DNA of 64,000 nucleotides, taken from positions 138,501 to 202,500 of the forward strand of contig CAUYUJ010018327.1 of the NCBI GenBank assembly GCA_963575745.1, read 5' to 3'. Every line of letters starts with the position of its first letter. Position 1 is the first letter of the stretch. Below, in pieces: positions 29,366-38,640 of the stretch. This stretch comes from Prorocentrum cordatum (taxonomy: Eukaryota; Sar; Dinophyceae; Prorocentrales; Prorocentraceae). A program made the position numbers and the translations under genes. Below the pieces are notes generated by a model, which saw nothing but the letters and a program-made list of their open reading frames with translations, was not told the origin of the DNA and did no database searches.

Positions 29366-30162
29366 GCTTTCGTCTTTGTGCCTCGAAGGCTTCTTGGGCC
29401 GCCTTGGTGCCATCTTGGGCGTATTGGGCCGATCGTGCCGCGATTCGGGGCCCTCTTTGACCGTCTTGGGGCCCGCTGGGGCCCGAACAAGTCACGCGAC
29501 AGGACGCGACAAGCACCAGGAGGCACTCCCCAAGCCCCAGGAGATTTGTGAATTTAGGGCTCAGGCCCCCGAAATAACCTTCAGGATCGAGGACAGGCTT
29601 AAGGGGCTAGGCCAAGGACCCGAGGACACTCCAACTCGTGCCTCGGGACACGGCGGTGGATACTTGTGCATCCGACGGCACGTCGATAGTTTTGGCGACG
29701 GTTGCGCAGAGTTTATTGCACACCCAAATTGGTGCTCAGACGACTCTCCTGGCGATTCGAATTTCAAAGCGTCGGCGTCAAGTATTGTCCCTTCAGTTTG
29801 TTATTGATTCAAGGAAGCACCTGTGCAGAAATAGCTTGAATCATCGCCGTATCACTTGCAGGAAAGTATGCTCAATGTGCGAATATGATTATCCCATTTC
29901 GTTGTCTTTGTTGTTCTGTCTTTACAGGCCCCTTTACGTTGCTGTGCTCACGCGAATGTGTGTTCCTTCGCTAATTTGCATGTGTTGTCAAGGAAGTGTC
30001 TGCACGGAATTGTGTGCTTATGTTCTTTGTCCTATGTGTGTTCACGCGTACGTTTTGCATTGTCACGTAGTGTTCATTTCTGCTAATAGTTTCCCGCCGG
30101 CGCCCTGCCACCTGGGGAGTTACCCAGCTCCGCGGCTCTTTCATTCGCAGGCGCGGGTTTGA
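29366..30162. other. No gene recognised
   Basis: The first 150 bp carry a degenerate CTTGGGGCC-type repeat. From about 29640 the DNA is AT-richer and unremarkable. An open frame at 29638-30162 is Cys/Val-rich but shows no motif. Confidence 0.45.
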
Positions 30163-30292
30163 TTTAACTCCCGAGTTAAGCCGTCCCCAAGAAGGCCCGT
30201 CCACCAGCTTTGCCGCCATTTAACTCGCGAGTAAAGTCGTCCGCTGGCAGGCACTTGCGCCGGGGCCAGGGCGACTTCACTCGCAAGTTAAG
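30163..30292. promoter_or_regulatory. Three evenly spaced palindromes before a gene
   Basis: TTTAACTCCCGAGTTAAG (30163-30180), TTTAACTCGCGAGTAAAG (30219-30236) and CTTCACTCGCAAGTTAAG (30275-30292) are variants of one palindrome, TTAACTCGCGAGTTAA. Their starts are 56 bp apart, and the last ends 6 bp before the ATG at 30299. The third extends to about 26 bp as GCGACTT...AAGTCGC. A relative lies at 14537-14554. Repeated symmetric sites at a gene start suggest binding of a dimeric protein, or RNA hairpins in the 5' UTR; both are inference. Confidence 0.55.
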
Positions 30293-30298
30293 TCGCCA

Positions 30299-31519
30299 AT
30301 GAACTCGTGGTTCCAGTCTCTTCCAGACCAGGACCGCGACAAACACCGGGACAAGCTGCAGGAGGGAAAGCAGGGTGCCGTCGCCCAGGAGGGCGTCGCA
30401 GCCGACCCGCAGCAGCAGGCCGCCGCAGAAGCGGCCGCCTCGAGCAGGGCCCCGGAGCTCCTGCGCGAGGCGTTGGCTACGAGCCGCGAGCGCGAGGCCG
30501 CCGCGCTGCTCGTGAACGAGCCCATGCCAGGCGAGGGGGAGCCGGGCGCGCACGTGGCGGCGCTGCGCGCGGCCGAGGCCGAGCTTCTGACGGCCGACGG
30601 TGGAATTTGGTTGCGGCTGCTCAGCGAGGTGGGCGGCGCGCATGTCGAGGTCAGCGACGGCAGACCTGGACGGCGGGGGGCCGCCGCGCCTTGCGATGAC
30701 GGCGCCCTGCTGGAGGCCACTTCCACCGCCGTCGCGGTGGCCGCGGCAGGTGTCGCTGACGAGGTCGGCGGTGCCGAGGGGACCGCGTTGTGCCACACAG
30801 GTGGCGCCGCGGCCCGCGAAGCGCTGGCCTTGGAGGACACGGCGCCGACGGCGCCAGCGTCGCTGCTCGCTACCCCGCCCGCGGACCTCGGCTTCGGCTG
30901 CAGGACGGGCGTTCTGAGGTCGAGCGCCGCCCATGCCAGCGCCCCACCGCAGAAGGCCGAGAGCTGGCAGAGGCACGACGGGCAGGAGTGGCGCGACAAC
31001 CCGGACATCGCGGTCGCCGAGCTCGCCGCGGGCCTCCACGTGAAGGTCGGCGGCCTGCCGCAGCGGCCCCTGCGGCGGGCCAATGGGCGTTTCGGCCGCG
31101 TCCTGGCGCCGGCGGAGGGCGGCCTCTGGCAGGTGCGGCTCGCCGACGGCACCGAGGAGGCCTTGCCGGTCGAAGCCCTCACTCCGCGCGCCGTGGAGGC
31201 CGCGGAGGTCTGGATCCGGCCGGCGGAGCAAGGCGCCGGGGCAGACCTGGATCCCCTCTGGAGCCGTGCGTGGGTCGAGCGGCTGATGCGGGCGCTGTTG
31301 TCGGCTCTGGAAGGGAGGCCCCTCCCTTGGGAGAGCGCGCCCGAGCGCGGCCACGGCCTGGGCCCCAACCGCGTCGCCGTCCCCACCGCGGCGCTGCCGC
31401 TGTTCGGCCTCCAGCGGCTGAAGCAGCTGATGGAGGAGCACGGTGTCATCGTCGTGTTCGCGCTTGGAGGCCGCGTCGCCGCGGGCACGCCTCCAGGCGC
31501 GGCGTCAGTCAAGTTGGAG
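30299..31519 (+). CDS. Hypothetical protein, GC-rich exon (407 codons)
   Basis: The frame is open from ATG 30299 to 31870, but from 31571 it runs through a copia LTR. The likely exon end is 31519, before a donor-like AG|GTATCC. The sequence starts MNSWFQSLPDQDRDKHRDKL and continues with a long Ala/Glu helical stretch (residues about 20-90). Residues about 261-297 (ANGRFGRVLAPAEGGLWQVR then LADGTEEALPVEALTP) look like a small SH3/Tudor-type beta barrel. The C-terminal part (PLFGLQRLKQLMEEHGVIVV) is helical. A strong G/C bias at third positions and the absence of stops over 1.2 kb support coding. No function can be named. The minus strand is also open over 1.6 kb, which is typical of GC-rich shadow frames. 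Confidence 0.6.
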
Positions 31520-31570
31520 GTATCCGAAGTGATCTGGTGGTCTGGCGGTCTGGTGGTCCGGTGGTCCGTG

Positions 31571-31783
31571 TGGTATGGAATGGTGCGCAGCACCGATGGT
31601 TTTTTTTCGAAATCGGGCGCGGCTCGAGCAATCTGTGTCGCTCTTAGGCCAAGGGCCCTAAGATTGCTTGGGCCGAGACGGGCAGCGGGAGACAGGGTGA
31701 GAGCAGCCATAGAGAGAGCAGGGAACGAGGCGGACGCTCGGCGGAAGGGCGATCGACGTGCTATCGAATCGACCGAAACCACA
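31571..31783 (-). repeat. Copia A 3' LTR
   Basis: 213 bp matching 49458-49666 in the same orientation. The ends on the plus strand are TGGTATGGAATGG and CGACCGAAACCACA. Shared core blocks include GGGCCGAGACGGGCAGCGGG and GTGAGAGCAGC. It lies just inside or after the end of the GC-rich exon at 30299-31519. Confidence 0.85.
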
Positions 31784-32167
31784 CTCTTCCTGTTTGGCGC
31801 CTCGGGCAGCCGGGGCGACGAACACTTCAGTTCGGTCGCAACTTCCTTACCTCGGATCGAATTATCTTGATATTTCGGCATCGGCAAGAGTGTCGGACAC
31901 GGCATTTCTCACGCAAGAGGGGCAGGCAAAAGGCCTGACACGGCTTGCACGAGGGAGCCTCGGGCTATTATTCGGTGAGTTGCACAAGCCTGACTAACAT
32001 ATTCTCATCTCGGCGCGGTGAGCGCTTGGCAAGTTTTTATCACTATGTGATGAGAGAATCAATAAATGCATCGGTGTGGTCGCCACCACATAAAAGAAGC
32101 TGTGGCTGTGCACGCTACATACAAAGCTTCTGCCTGCTTGCAGATTGATGTGTAACTTTGGAAATCA

Positions 32168-32950
32168 AAACAAATATAATGCGGACTTACGTGGAAGAGG
32201 GGTCGCTCTGCGACCATCAAGAAACACTGCAAAACAGTGCAATGCGGACTTACGTAGTCTGGGTCGCTCTGCGACCTGCAAAAGGAACATGAGAGACGCG
32301 GCAGTGGGGGAAATCATCCACTCAGCCTTTGCGGCCTTGTTGCCCTTCGTAGTCTGATAGCTCCCTGTGAGCTGCCACCAGCGACGGTTCAATTCCCACC
32401 TCAGCGTGTAGTGCATCTGCGAGAAGTCAGGCTCATGCTCCCTATTGTTGCACAAGAACCAGGATGCGTGCTGCCTGCGGGTCCTGCAAGTGACGTAGAC
32501 GCTGTGGTGGTAGTGTCCGACTCGAAGATTGTGCGTTTCGACCGCGCAGGGGTTCATCTCCAGCGGTGCGACCGCAGGCGTAGGTCCGTTCAAGGGAACC
32601 ACGCTCGTACTCGATAAACTGGTCACTGAGACCACGATCGGTGATGCCGGTGCTGACGATCCGATCCCCGATGCCGGTGTCGGTGGTGAACTCGGAGGCG
32701 GCGGCTCCGCAGGCACAGGTGGCGGGAGCGGCGACTGCAGCGCGCTGGCGCTAGCTGCCGACGAGCTCGATGCCTGGCCACTGCCATGACCGTCCACGGG
32801 TGGCATGTAGATGTCACCATTTTGATTTTGCTCTTCTGGGATGGTCAGCTGTCCAGTTGGGTTGTTGCGCCTGCCCAGACGTCGAATGTACATTGTTGTT
32901 GCTGGGAACACTGACTTCGTCAATCGACACACACACACATTCTGTAGCAT
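32168..32950 (-). CDS. Extra ORF between RNase H and 3' LTR (261 codons)
   Basis: An intact 261-codon frame in the position where some LTR elements carry an envelope or accessory gene. Residues about 55-130 are Ser/Pro-rich (SPLPPPVPAEPPPPSSPPTP). The following part looks folded: VGHYHHSVYVTCRTRRQHAS, WFLCNNREHEPDFSQMHYTL and RWELNRRWWQLTGSYQTTKG, with several Cys, His and Trp. The last 35 residues are encoded by a duplicated hairpin-bearing segment (32178-32278), giving RPRLRKSAL and ATPLPRKSAL. No signal peptide or membrane helix is visible, so an envelope protein is unlikely. It could also be a captured host fragment. Confidence 0.45.
32178..32278. repeat. 63-bp direct duplication with perfect hairpins
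   Basis: AATGCGGACTTACGT ... GGTCGCTCTGCGACC occurs twice, from about 32178 and 32241. Each GGTCGC-TCT-GCGACC (32201-32215; 32262-32276) is a perfect 6-bp hairpin, and between them CACTG-CAAAA-CAGTG (32225-32239) is another. Confidence 0.85.
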
Positions 32951-32959
32951 ACGTTACAG

Positions 32960-33932
32960 GTCATGTAGCACGCGTAGCAGTAGAACATGAAATCGTTGGA
33001 CGGAGTAGGCGATGGAGTAGGCTACCCCTGGACCGTGCCGAGGCAGGTGAACAGGACCGAGGCAAACATGGCGGCACGCGGCTGTCGAGTGCCGTAGCTG
33101 TGCTTGCGGGCTCCGAAGAAGGAGAGCAACGCACCAGCCTCCATCGCCTTCGTCAAGGCATCTGCGACCGTGGCCCAGTCAGGAATTCAGTTGAGCCGTA
33201 GGGCGTTGTTCGAATGTACGGCCTCCTTGATCATGGAGGCGGTGATGCGGAGCCGCTTATCCGTAGACTGGCCCACATCAGACTGGATGTGCGTCACGAG
33301 GCCCTTGCTGTCGCTGAAAATCTCCCCAGGTCGCCTGACCGCGAGCTCGTCGATCATCTTGAGCGGTTTCTCAGGGTTGGAGGCCTCGGTGAGCAACTGG
33401 CGGAACCATGTGTTAGTCTCCTCTCCCTCGAGGGTCGCGAAGCCTTCGGCAGCCAGGGCCGATTTCACTTACCTCTTAACTGTGCCCGAATGCCAGGCCA
33501 CGGGTAACCACAGGTCAAAACGGCCTCCGATGACGTCCCGGGGACGATGCGTGAGCCCCATCACCATGCCCCACTGGCTCTTGACCCTGCCACGTTCGCG
33601 AACGCGGCGTCGCTGAAGCTCGCGGTGGTGCACGTCATCAGATCGAGGTCCCGCTTGAGCAGGATCGCGAAGTTCGCGGTGGAGTGCACGTATGCGACGG
33701 TATTGTTCAGCGTCTTGGCGTCGGCCACGGTGGTGGCATTCGTGCGGCGAACGGCGAAGCTCACCGGGCAGGCGATGCCGACCGGGGTTTGGATTGCTAG
33801 CCAAAACAGTTTCCCGAGCGTGTTTCGGTATCCTGTCACTTCTGAGGTAGTGAGTCGATCCTCTGCACCTCGGCCTTGTTCGGCCTTGAAGTCTATGAAG
33901 TCCACCTGCGCGGCGGCGGTGGCTTGGGTCAC
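32960..33932 (-). pseudogene. Copia A RNase H domain, broken
   Basis: Read on the minus strand: TTASFSDAAFANVAGSRASG has the first catalytic Asp region, a second frame gives SQWGMVMGLTHRP, then VKRVVRSTLAAEGFATLEG-like sequence ends in TLxAEG with its Glu, followed by LAVRRPGEIFSDSKGLVTHI with a catalytic Asp and SDVGQSTDKRLRITASMIKE. These are the D-E-D blocks of the copia-type RNase H that removes RNA from the hybrid. At least two frameshifts (near 33560 and 33470) and a stop separate the parts. Confidence 0.8.
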
Positions 33933-34640
33933 CCTGAACTCGTCGTCGAGCTTTGTGATGGCACGTTCGCAGTACCTTGATGGCCCCCTCGGTCTCCTTG
34001 AGGTGCGGCTTCTTCTCCAGCGAGGCGATCATGGATCTCCAACGGCTGGAATTGGTGCGCTGGGCGATCAGGAAGTCGTTCACGTGCGAGTGGATCATGG
34101 CGGAGAGCCCCTTTCTCGTCGCAGAAGTAGTAGAGGCCCTTCTCGAGCTTGATCTCGATGAGGCCGTGCTTGGCGAAGACCTTCTGCGCGTAGAGGTGCC
34201 GCTGCCGGCCCGCGTCGCGCATTCCGTACATCGCGCCGGTGGCCATCGCAATCTCGCCGGGTTGCGCCCCTGGCGGTGGGTTCTTGGCCGGCATGCGCAG
34301 ATGCAGCAGCCTCTCGATGTTCCATGACTGCAGGTATGCCGCCATCGCGTCGTAGGGCTCGAGGCCCCAACCGTTTTGAACCGCAGCGGCGAGGGTCAGG
34401 CACAAGGCGTCTGTCGGTGCGCCTGTCCTGATATGCAACTTATCCTCCTGGCAGCCCGGGCGACCAGCCGGGCCATCATGACGTTCTGGCCTTTCTTGGT
34501 CAACGCCCAGCGTGTCCCCGCATGGCGAATGCCAGGGCTGCGATGCAGGAGCTCCATCAGCTCCTTGACAGGGAGCTTCTTGTCGGCGCCGAACTCCGTC
34601 CATTCAGACCACTCGGTCTTCATGGCGGTGCCCATGTTGT
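33933..34640 (-). pseudogene. Copia A reverse transcriptase, broken
   Basis: Minus-strand sequence begins KLPVKELMELLHRSPGIRHA and TRWALTKKGQNVMMARLVAR, the region before motif A. Then GWGLEPYDAMAAYLQSWNIE is motif A (Asp in YDAxAAYLQ), GEIAMATGAMYGMRDAGRQR corresponds to the LYG-x-R-xA motif, and IHSHVNDFLIAQ is motif C. In motif C the usual YVDD/HVDD reads HVND, so the first catalytic Asp is lost. A frameshift lies near 34090, between ALR and MIH. The element cannot encode its own working RT. Confidence 0.85.
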
Positions 34641-35700
34641 TCTTCTCCTTGGCGCCGAGGTCGTCGTGCCTCAGCTCCTTCGCAGTCGCGATGCCATGGG
34701 CAAGACCTCGCGGAGTCGGATGGACGAGGAGTTCGTCCTGGTGAGTCTGAAGTGATTATCCAGGAAGAGGTCGACTTTGGAGGTGTCTTCCGGCTTTTTG
34801 AAACAATTGGGCAAGTCGTCCAAGAGTTCCATCGTTTGTTGGCTCGCTCGCGCGGGTCGAGGACTCCTGGCGATCTCGTTCGAGCGCGCGCGGTGCATTC
34901 TCCTGGCGCAGCTGGCGCTGGGTCTTGGCCCCGCGCTGGTTCTCGGTGTCCAGTGGTCGCCGAGCAAACGCTTCTTGACGAGCTCGCTCCTCCGCAATCT
35001 TGGTCCGCGCCTGGATCGTGGCCGATCCTGAGCTGTCGGGCATGTTGTCGTTCTGGTTGTCGTCGATGGGGCCCTGAGGTATTTGTTCTGGCACCGCGGG
35101 CTCCGCGGCGGCAGGATCGGCGGCTGCAGCAGCTGCGGGCGGCGGCTCCGCAGCCGCGTCTGCAGGTGGCGGCTCTGCAGCCGCGTCTCCCCCGAGGGCG
35201 CTGGTAGCGGTCCGCCACAGCCGCCGGTGCCTCCACTGGTAGTGAACTCAGCGTGCTTCGCGATTCGCGGCTGTGTCCTAGATGTTGCCAGAATGTTGCG
35301 TGGGCAGGGCTTGTTGTTGAGTCGGTCCTGACAGGGCTCGTTGTCGGCGTGGCGCTGGTCGCTGAAGCGGCTGGGGCACGCCGCCGGTACGTGGTCGCTT
35401 TTGCGGAGAGACACCCGCGGGGTCGAGGGCGGCACCTTCGCTCGTGTCAGGAGGCGCTGATCCACCTCCCCCGCCCCCCCCCCCCAGGACCCGGAGGTGG
35501 TGGTGGTTGCCTTCCTGGCGGCCCGCGAGGAGGCGGGCCCCGCGGCGGCCCTGGCGGCTGGTTGCCATTCGGGGCGTTCAGCACTTGTCCCCGCGGCGCG
35601 AACTCTGACGCCGCGGCGCGGCGTAGGTGTCCGCGGTTGACCTTCGCGGTCGCGGGGCGGCGGCTGACCCAGACACTGGCGTCGCGCTCGAAACCGATGA
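34641..35700 (-). pseudogene. Copia A integrase-RT linker, low complexity
   Basis: Gln/Arg/Pro-rich minus-strand sequence (DNQNDNMPDSSGSATIQART, AKTQRQLRQENAPRALERDR), with GGCGGCTCCGCAGCCGCGTC-type repeats at about 35140-35195. This is the variable region that follows integrase in copia polyproteins. No domain. Confidence 0.55.
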
Positions 35701-36236
35701 TGACGCCGGGCCCGTGCCACTGCGATGCCCGCTCGCGCTCGGGCTTGCCGTTGCCTCTCCAGCAGTGCGCCTGGTCGCCCGCCCGGTAGACGCCAGCGTC
35801 GCGCTGGGCCCCGTCCGCCGCGGGCCCGGGCCAGCAGCGCCCTCGAAAGGGACTGGTTGGAACGAAGCTACTGGATGGAGGTCTGGGCGGCCTTCGCGAT
35901 GGCAATTCCTTCGGATAGCGGCGCGTCGGACACAGCGCGCTCGCGCCTGGAAAGGCTGCCGGCATTGCCCAGCAATGCGCATGGCAGTTGAAGTCCTCGC
36001 CCGAGTACCAATCATGGTCCAGCGCACCGATGCGAGTAGCCGCTGAACACGATGAGCTGTTTCGTTCGGGCTGGTCGGACCTGGTGCTAAACTGGTAAAT
36101 CAGCTTCCCGCCGCGAGCCTTCCACGAGCATTCGCGTCGCTCCGCGGTGGCGCCCTGCTGCGGCGCGGCCGCGGCGGTCGCCATCAGGCGGCGGCCCATG
36201 TCTTCGAGCCCCTTGGAGAACTCTCGCTCGAACTCG

Positions 36237-36269
<33 letters not shown>

Positions 36270-36318
36270 GAAGATGGCGCGTTGGGGCGCGCCGAAGGGT
36301 GTAATCCAGATTTGCAGC
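35701..36318 (-). pseudogene. Copia A integrase, second half
   Basis: Minus-strand sequence begins QIWITPFGAPQRAIFEGG, passes through a 31-base G run, then gives EFEREFSKGLEDMGRRLMAT, GATAERRECSWKARGGKLIY and FSTRSDQPERN, the second half of the catalytic core with the AERR-type Glu. Later AHCWRGNGKPERERASQWHG and PGVIIGFERDASVWVS match the C-terminal domain. The Asp before GxEF has been replaced by the poly-Gly tract. The N-terminal half lies 9 kb away at 45443-45800, on the far side of copia B. Confidence 0.85.
36237..36267. repeat. Poly-C tract (31 C)
   Basis: An uninterrupted C run on the plus strand, poly-G on the sense strand of copia A. It sits exactly where the integrase D-G-x-E-F motif is expected and shifts the frame. 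Its length may be unreliable if the assembly used noisy reads. Confidence 0.9.
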
Positions 36319-36492
36319 TGTGGAAATCTGAACCGTTTGAGCTTATCGCATCCTTGTGGATGATCCATTTCACATGCGTTTGCGCGCGTGCCCGCGCGCC
36401 CGCTGCTTTTCTGCGTCGGGCACCTTCTGGTGCCATGTCTCGCGAAAAAAGATGTCTCCCTCTTAAGCCGCTGACCGTCTCTGACGCGCCAG
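36319..36492 (+). repeat. Copia B 5' LTR
   Basis: Starts TGTGGAAATCTGAACCG and ends near CTGACGCGCCA. It matches 45264-45442 through TCCTTGTGGATGA, TGCCATGTCTCGCGAAAAA and GATGTCTCCCT. The two LTRs differ at roughly a fifth of positions by eye. Confidence 0.85.
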
Positions 36493-36506
36493 TGGCGGCG
36501 GCGCGT
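36493..36506 (+). other. Possible primer-binding site
   Basis: TGGCGGCGGCGCGT directly follows the 5' LTR; a TGG start is what a tRNA 3' CCA end would pair with. The matching tRNA is not known. Confidence 0.35.
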
Positions 36507-36589
36507 CCGCTTGCTCCACCGGGCCCCCAGTTCCCGCCGCCATCCTGGTGGACAGGAGCGGCGAGAAAGCTAAGGGCGCTAGTTACACG

Positions 36590-38000
36590 ATGGCTATGGA
36601 GACGAAGGGCCGAGAGGCCCAAGATGCAGCAGCGCCCAGCGCAGCAGGAGGCCCCACAGCCCAGCAGATGCAGGAGTTGTCTCGGATGCTCCGAGAGCAG
36701 ATCAACGAGGCCGCGAAGCAGGCCGCGAGCGCGGGATCAGAAGGTGCGGCTCGACGCGCTCACGGCGCAGCGACAGATTGCGACGCCTCCGACCCGCGGG
36801 CGAAGGTGGGCCCGCGGCGGGGGGGCGGCGACGGTCGAGGCGGAGGCCGAGGAGATGGGGCGCAGGAGGCTGGCGGGCAGCTTCCGGCGACGCGCGGCGG
36901 GAATCCTCGACCCTTGCGGACCAGAGCCAGGCCGGCGGCAGGTGGGGCGCCAATGCCGACTGGGCGAAGAGCGCGAATGACAAAACACGGGGTGCCGGCT
37001 TTGCCTGGTCGGGCGCTTCGTGGAGCTAGGGATCTCGGAAGAGACCCGACATGTCAGACCCAGACTTTTGGCTCGTCTGGGGCGAGTACCGTCTCTGGCG
37101 CAGAGACGCCCAGCGATGGCTCGCCGGCGCAGGGGTCGCAGCGAGTCGCCGCTTGGACCGCGCACTCATGGTGCATAATGTAGACTCGAGGAAGAAGTTC
37201 GAGGACATCCCAGACGCAGTCCTAGTCTCAGCGGCCGGACCCGAGGCGATCCTGAAGCGGCTGGACATCCTCAGCGGTCAGCGCCATGAAGATGAGACTC
37301 GTGGGACAGGCCAGGAGTGCTTGTGCGGTTCCCAGCGGGGACAGGGCGAGTCCTTGAGCATACGCGCGGCGCGCATGGACCAGGTCTTCGACCGGCCGGC
37401 GACGCGCGGGCTCGACCTCAGCAGCAAGTGGCGCCACCTCTTCGTCGAGGAAGGAGTCGGTCACGACGACATCAGGGCGCCAGATGCTCAATATATTCAG
37501 CGGGAACAAAGGCGAGTGCACGGATCTCCTGCGGGCAGCGCGCGACATGGACATGAACCGGAACGAGATGCTAGCACGGGGGTCTGGCGCCAAGGAGACC
37601 TTCCTCGAGGGCGAGGGCATGTCTTCTCCCACTCTCGTGCAATTCGACGACAACGATGAAGATTGCCAGAGCACCTCGCCCCTGAACTCACAGCAGGAGA
37701 ACCATGTTCCCATGGCGATTGACCAGGCAGATCTCACGGAGCTGGAGGCACCGACGGCCCAAGCAGAGTTGCCAGCGGAGAAGAAGACTACTTGGAAGGA
37801 AAGCGAGGACTGCAATGTACTCTTGAAGGTGAACAGGCGCCGCTTCCCGACGGCTTCTCCGAGCGGCTCTCGAGATCGAGATCCGAGGTCATAGGGCGCA
37901 GGAGAGAACGGCTCTCTCCTCAGCATCTCATGGAGGTCCCGAGGTGCCGCAAGTGTAGACAGGAGGGCCACTGGGCCCGAGAGTGTCCTGATCCCCAGGT
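36590..38000 (+). pseudogene. Copia B Gag with CCHC knuckle, broken
   Basis: ATG 36590 opens MAMETKGREAQDAAAPSAAG and a helical stretch QMQELSRMLREQINEAAKQA. The frame shifts before 37051, where SDPDFWLVWGEYRLWRRDAQ and MVHNVDSRKKFEDIPDAVLV follow, and again towards 37484. The end carries the zinc knuckle CRKCRQEGHWAREC (CX2CX4HX4C, 37945-37986). Gag forms the particle and binds element RNA through this knuckle. Two or three indels break the frame. Confidence 0.75.
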
Positions 38001-38640
38001 GACGGACGTCCCCGAGCAGTTTAGCGGTTTTGTGCTGACCATCGGCGGCGCCTCGTCTGGCCTCGCGCCGATGGCCGCCTTCTCGCGCGACCCGATCGCC
38101 GACCTCATCGAGAGGCTCAAGACCGCGACCGGCTGGTCCGGCGAGCACCCCCTCTCCTTCCTAATCACCGACGGGGGCGAGATCATAGTGGACACCGCCG
38201 CTGGGCAGGGCTTGATAGGGCCAGCATCCTTACAGAAGCTCGATGATCGCCCTGCGGTTCTATGATATCGGATTCCCTGGGCCCCCAGTTTCAACCGTTC
38301 GGCCCTGTCAGACCATAGTCCTCACAGGACTTCTCGTGCCCGCGGGAATCGAAGGCCACAGATGCACCATGGAGCTCGACTCGATAAGTGGGGAGTGTCC
38401 GACTCTGATGCCATTGGGCATGCAGGACACCTTGGGAGCCATAGTGAATCTACCAGAAGAGCCGATTGAGTTCACACATTTGGGTGTGACGACTAAGCTC
38501 AGGAGGCTCCCTTCGGGTCACCGCACCGTGCGCGTCGATCAGATGCCCTCCCCGAGCGAGTTTCAGTTGCCGGCCTCAGTGGCCAGCAAGCACGGACTGT
38601 CTCGTTCAGATTTTCTGTTGCCCAGGCCACGGTGCAAGGG
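38001..38640 (+). pseudogene. Copia B aspartic protease, broken
   Basis: GGEIIVDTAAGQGLIGPASL (Asp codon at 38191) is the retropepsin active-site motif D-T-(G/A). It follows the zinc knuckle by 70 codons. After a frameshift near 38235, SGECPTLMPLGMQDTLGAIV and LRRLPSGHRTVRVDQM (38243-38560) correspond to the flap and C-terminal strand seen in these elements. The protease would cut the Gag-Pol polyprotein. Confidence 0.75.

Noticed and set aside
30277-31905. A 542-codon minus-strand frame opposite the GC-rich exon, and another of 421 codons
   Set aside because: Both are Arg/Ser/Ala/Pro-rich, lack motifs, and run through the copia LTR. GC-rich codons on the plus strand rarely give stops on the other strand; the plus-strand frame has the better protein character.
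35447-36622. A 391-codon minus-strand frame as one protein
   Set aside because: It joins the copia B LTR and leader, a poly-G run, and the second half of copia A integrase. Only the integrase part is meaningful.
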